Shown: positions 60,322 to 64,000 of the stretch, one piece after another
How positions within the stretch are numbered: position 1 is the first letter of the stretch
Layout of the letters: every line of letters begins with the position of its first letter
Assembly: GCA_910593695.2 (NCBI GenBank)
Contig: OU343050.1
Location: 9,485,308-9,549,307, forward strand
DNA from: Ocypus olens
Taxonomy: Eukaryota > Arthropoda > Insecta > Coleoptera > Staphylinidae
DNA: 64,000 nucleotides
Reading direction: 5' to 3'
Program-made: the position numbers and the translations under genes
Notes under the pieces: model-generated
What the model saw: the letters and a program-made list of their open reading frames with translations, nothing else
Told to the model about the DNA's origin: nothing
Databases searched by the model: none

Positions 60322-60505
60322 CATCTTGGCGGTTAAGTTGTAACCTAGATGATGCTCCTTTGCTTCCCTCGGATTAATGGGGCGGAATGGAGTGGAAGAA
60401 CACAAACACCAACACACACAAATCCACAACACAGCGGGCACTAAAACTTTCGCAAAATAAATGTTCCGAACCACAACACCGCGACCACAACAACTTGCAA
60501 ACTGA
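60322..60505 (-). promoter_or_regulatory. possible minus-strand gene 5' end (Inr, leader, short first exon)
   Basis: On the minus strand TTCAGTTT with A+1 at 60,503 matches the arthropod initiator. About 180 bp downstream ccgccaagATGcc at 60,324 is a strong start context. Ten bases into the coding part, TTTTT|GTAAGTTT at 60,314 is a consensus splice donor. The leader is mid-GC, unlike its surroundings. If real, the gene continues towards lower coordinates, but no following exon was recognised. The combination is suggestive only. Confidence 0.25.
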
Positions 60506-60959
60506 ACTGTTATCTACAGGTACGCCGCCGCGAATTAGTGATAGTGAATTCCTATCTCGACAAAAAAAAACGAATATTTCGATTATCTTCTCGGGCCACC
60601 TTGTGCATGTTAACAACTGCTTGAGTTTTAACACGGGGATCGAGGTAAAAATATCAGAAAAGCTCTTGACTAAATTGTAATGATAGTCACATGAGAGCTG
60701 AATTTATTAGCTATTACAAGACTTAATCTATTTAATGCAAAAACTAAATCCCTTCTACTGCAATATTCGTTCTATTCGAAAACGGAATTTTTTTAATTGT
60801 GATTTTTAATGTTTTAATTGTTACTTTTATTTAAAGTAAGTGAACTCGTGTATTTGATTTTTTTGTATGATTAATTTTATTTTGTACCGTATGACATATT
60901 TCTGATACTGTAGGGTCGAAAGGAAATGTCATAGTGAAAATTATCATTTCTTATTGGGA
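60506..60959. other. spacer, no gene supported
   Basis: A plus frame (60,387-60,680) spans the leader region and is open but featureless. The remainder is AT-rich. Confidence 0.3.
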
Positions 60960-61800
60960 TAAATAAATATAGAAATGATTGCAACATACTTCGAATTTTT
61001 CAAGTGAATAAAAAATATAAAAATAATTGTCACATAATTGAAACAATTGATATAATTCTGATATATGATATATTAACACAAACGGTGGTGGCAGATGACC
61101 TCGCAGTCGACGCCAAAAAAAAAAAAAAAAAAATAATTGAAACTTTTAAATTTACTTAATAATTATTATACTTTACAATTAAGTAAAAATATCAAAATAT
61201 TTCGTCACAAAATTTGGAGATAATCACGTGAACACAGAATTTATTGACATTCTGAAAATTCTAATTTTTCAAGTGAATAAAGTAATGAAAACAATTGTCA
61301 CATACTTTAAACTTTCTAAATTTACTTAATAATTATTATAATTTACAATTTAGTAAAAATTTCAAAATATTTTAACATAAAATTTGGAGATAATCACGTG
61401 AGAACAGAATATGTTGTCATTCTGAACATTTTAAACTTTAAAATAAATAAAAAATATAAAAACAATTATCACATACTTGAAACTTTTTAAATTTACTTAG
61501 TAATTATTCAATTTGAAAATTTAGTAAAAATATTAGAATATTTCTTCACAAAATTTGGAGATAATCACGTGAGAACAAAATATATTGTCATTCTAAAAGT
61601 TTCAAGTTTTCAAGTGAATAAAAAATATAAAAACATAAGTCATATACTTAAAACTTTCTAAATTTACGTAGTAATTATTATATTTGATAATTTAGTAAAA
61701 ATATTAAAATATTTCGTCATAAAACTTGGAGATAATCACGCGAGAACAATATATTCTGTCATCCTAATAATTTTAAATTTTTCAACTAAATAAAAAATAT
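60960..61800. repeat. satellite array O (about 170 bp units)
   Basis: Units marked by ggagataatcacgtgagaac at 61,217, 61,386, 61,556 and 61,726 (169-170 bp apart), with aattgtcacatacttgaaac, tttctaaatttactta and agtgaataaaaaatataaaa. A retroposon insert lies in the first units. It passes directly into array P. Confidence 0.9.
61046..61132 (+). mobile_element. 87-bp poly(A) retroposon insert with 11-bp target duplication
   Basis: An insert ending cagatgacctcgcagtcgac-gcc plus 17 A is flanked by perfect ataattgaaac at 61,035-61,045 and 61,133-61,143. The flanks are array O sequence. A 5'-truncated L1-type insertion or a retroposed small RNA explains this; the source is unknown. Confidence 0.75.
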
Positions 61801-64000
61801 AAAAACAATTGCTATCGACTTAAAACTTGCCAAAGATACGGAAAATACACCCTTAATTATGATTATTTAAAAACCATAAACACCGTTTCTCTAAATTTTA
61901 AAATAAATTTATGCAAACCGAGCCTAAATTTGTGAAATATATCATTAATTTTCGTGTCTCGAAAAAATATAAAAACAATTGCTATCGACTTGAAACTTGC
62001 CAAAGATACGGAAAATACATCCTTGATTATGATTGTTTAAAAAACATTAAACATCCTTTCTCTAAATTTTGAAATAAATTTATACAAACTGGGCGTAAAT
62101 TTGCGAAAAGTTTCAATAACTTTCGTGACTTGAAAAAAAATTAAAGACTTGCTATCGACTTAAAACTTCCCAAAGATACTCAAAATACACTCTTAATTAT
62201 GAATGTTTAAGAACCATTAAACACCCTTTCAATAAATTTATGCAAACTGGGCGTAAATTTTTGAAAAATATCAATAACTTTCGTGTCTCAAAAAAAATAT
62301 ATAAACAATTCCTATCGACTTAAAACTTGCCAAAGCTACTCTAAAAACACCCTTGATTATGATTGTTTAAAATCCATTAAACACCCTTTCTCTAAATTTT
62401 GAAATAAGTTTATACAAACTGGGCGTAAATTTGCGAAAAGTTTCAATAACTTTCGTGACTCGAAAAAAATGTAAAGACAATTGCCATTGACTTAAAACTT
62501 CCCAAATATATTCAAAATACACCTTAAATTACGATTATTTAAAAACCCTAAACACAGTCTTTCCCTAAATTTTGAAATAATTTCGGAAAAAATCAATAAG
62601 TTTCGTGTTTCGAAAAAATTTAAAAACAACTGCTATCGACTTAAAACTTACCAAAGATACTCAAAATACACCCATAATTATGTTTATTAAAAAACTTGAA
62701 ACACCCTTTTCTTAAATTTTGAAATAAATTTATGCAAACAGAGCGTAAATTTATGAAAAATTTCTATAACTTTCGTGTCTCGAAAAAAATTTAAAGACAA
62801 TTGGTATTGACTTAAAACTTCCCAAAGATACTCAAAATACACCCTAAATTATGATTCTTTAAAAATCATAAACTCCCTTTTCCTATATTTTAAAATAAAT
62901 TTATGGAAACGGAGCGTAAATTTTTGAAAGATGTCAATAACTTTCGTGTCTCAAAAAAATATAAAAACAATTCCTATCGACTTAAAACTTACCAAAGATA
63001 TGCAAAATACACCCTTAATTATGATTATTTAGAAACCATAAACAACCTTTCCCTAAATTTTAAAATAAAGTTATGCAAACAGAACGTAAATTTGCGAAAA
63101 ATATCAATAACTTTCGTGTTTCAAAAAAAGTATAAAAACCATTTCTATCGACTTAAACGTTTCCAAATTTTCTCAAAATGCACCCTAAATTATGATTATT
63201 TAAAAGCCATAAGGAACCTCTTCCTAAGTTTTGAAATAAATTTATACAAACAGAGCGTAAATTTGCGAAAATTTTCAATAAATTTCGTGACTCGAAAAAA
63301 ATTCAAAGACAATTGCTATCGTCTTAAAATTTCCCAAAGATACTCAAAATTCACCCTAAATTATGACTATTTAAAAATCATAAACACTCTTTACCTAAAT
63401 TTTTAAATAAATTTGCAAAAAAATCAATAACTTTCGTGTCTCGAAAAAAATATAAATATAATTGCTATCGACTTCAAACTTTCCAAAGATACGCAAAATA
63501 CACCCCAAATTATGATTATTCAAAAAAACATAAACACCCTATCCCTAAATTTTGAAATAAATGTATGCAAACAGAGCGTAAATTTGTGAAAAATATCAAT
63601 AACTTTCGTGTCTCGAAAAAAATATAAAAACCATTTCTATCGACTTAAACGTTGCCAAAGTTTCTCAAAATGCACCCTAAATTATTATTATTTAAAAGCC
63701 ATAAAGAACCTCTTCCTATGTTTTGAAATAAATGTATGCAAACAAACGTAAATTTGCGAAAAATTTCAATAAAACTCATGACTCGAAAAAAATTTAAAGA
63801 CAATTGCTATCGACTTAAAATTTCCCAAATATACTCAAAGTACGCCCAAATTATGACTAGTCAAAAACCATAAACACTCTTTCCCAAAATTTTGAAATAA
63901 ATTTGCAAAAAAATCAATCACTTTCGTGTCTCGAAAAAAATATAAAAATAATTGCTATCGACTTAAAACTTTCCAAAGACACGCAAAATACACCCTAAAT
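61801..64000. repeat. satellite array P (about 168 bp units), runs off the window
   Basis: About 14 units marked by aaacaattgctatcgactta, ccaaagatactcaaaataca, aattatgattatttaaaa, ccataaacaccctttc and gcaaacagagcgtaaattt, with aataactttcgtgtctcg. Spacing is about 150-172 bp. Three consecutive units (62,903-63,406) are open in one plus frame because they are 171 bp long; no start or splice context supports a gene. The array continues past 64,000. Confidence 0.94.

Overview
This is an AT-rich, gene-poor stretch of an animal nuclear genome. Spliced-looking exons, hAT and Tc1/mariner transposons, target-primed retroposon insertions, AATAAA polyadenylation signals and kilobases of 110-180 bp tandem repeats all point to an insect. 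A beetle is my guess from the style of the repeats, not a demonstrated assignment. Nothing in the window looks prokaryotic.

Genes. Only one long, convincing coding region is present: a 610-codon plus-strand exon (9,030-10,862) for a basic, cysteine- and proline-rich protein. Its reading frame stays open upstream to a splice acceptor at 8,969, so the true start probably lies in another exon. A second, start-less exon candidate sits at 313-484 (+). Weaker coding candidates are a membrane-helix frame at 45,698-45,835 (-), a decayed frame at 8,071-8,240 and a possible minus-strand 5' end near 60,320-60,505. Transposase remains occur at 19,170-19,835 and inside a foldback element at 28,721-29,733.

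Tandem arrays fill roughly half the window: A (880-8,025), B (11,690-14,335), C (16,212-19,165), D (20,940-24,465 and, inverted, 31,290-31,800), E (22,110-23,745, a 23-bp minisatellite inside D), F (31,800-33,061), G (35,000-37,075), H (40,855-41,445), I (41,600-45,520), K and M (short motifs, 48,100-53,930), L (52,080-53,000), N (57,190-59,720), O (60,960-61,800) and P (61,800 to the end). Many fall into two superfamilies by shared core motifs: A, L, O, P and the arrays inside the 2.7-kb hAT element in one; B, D, F and G in the other.

Mobile DNA uses the arrays as landing sites, and the arrays record the empty sites. A 2,717-bp hAT element with 8-bp target duplications sits inside array A and carries two arrays of its own. 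A 531-bp TA-flanked MITE sits in array I. Two short retroposon tails with 10-11 bp target duplications sit in arrays D and O. A dispersed family (J) of about 740 bp recurs between 46.2 and 60.2 kb.

The most informative structure is a probable inversion of about 8.7 kb (24,539-33,278). hAT termini at the two ends have target duplications that are exact reverse complements, and flipping the segment rebuilds one intact 217-bp hAT copy inside one continuous satellite array. The unique islands between arrays (14.6-16.2, 24.7-25.8, 29.7-30.8, 33.5-35.0, 37.5-40.6, 51.1-52.0, 54.6-57.2 kb) hold no gene I can support and look like intronic or intergenic DNA.
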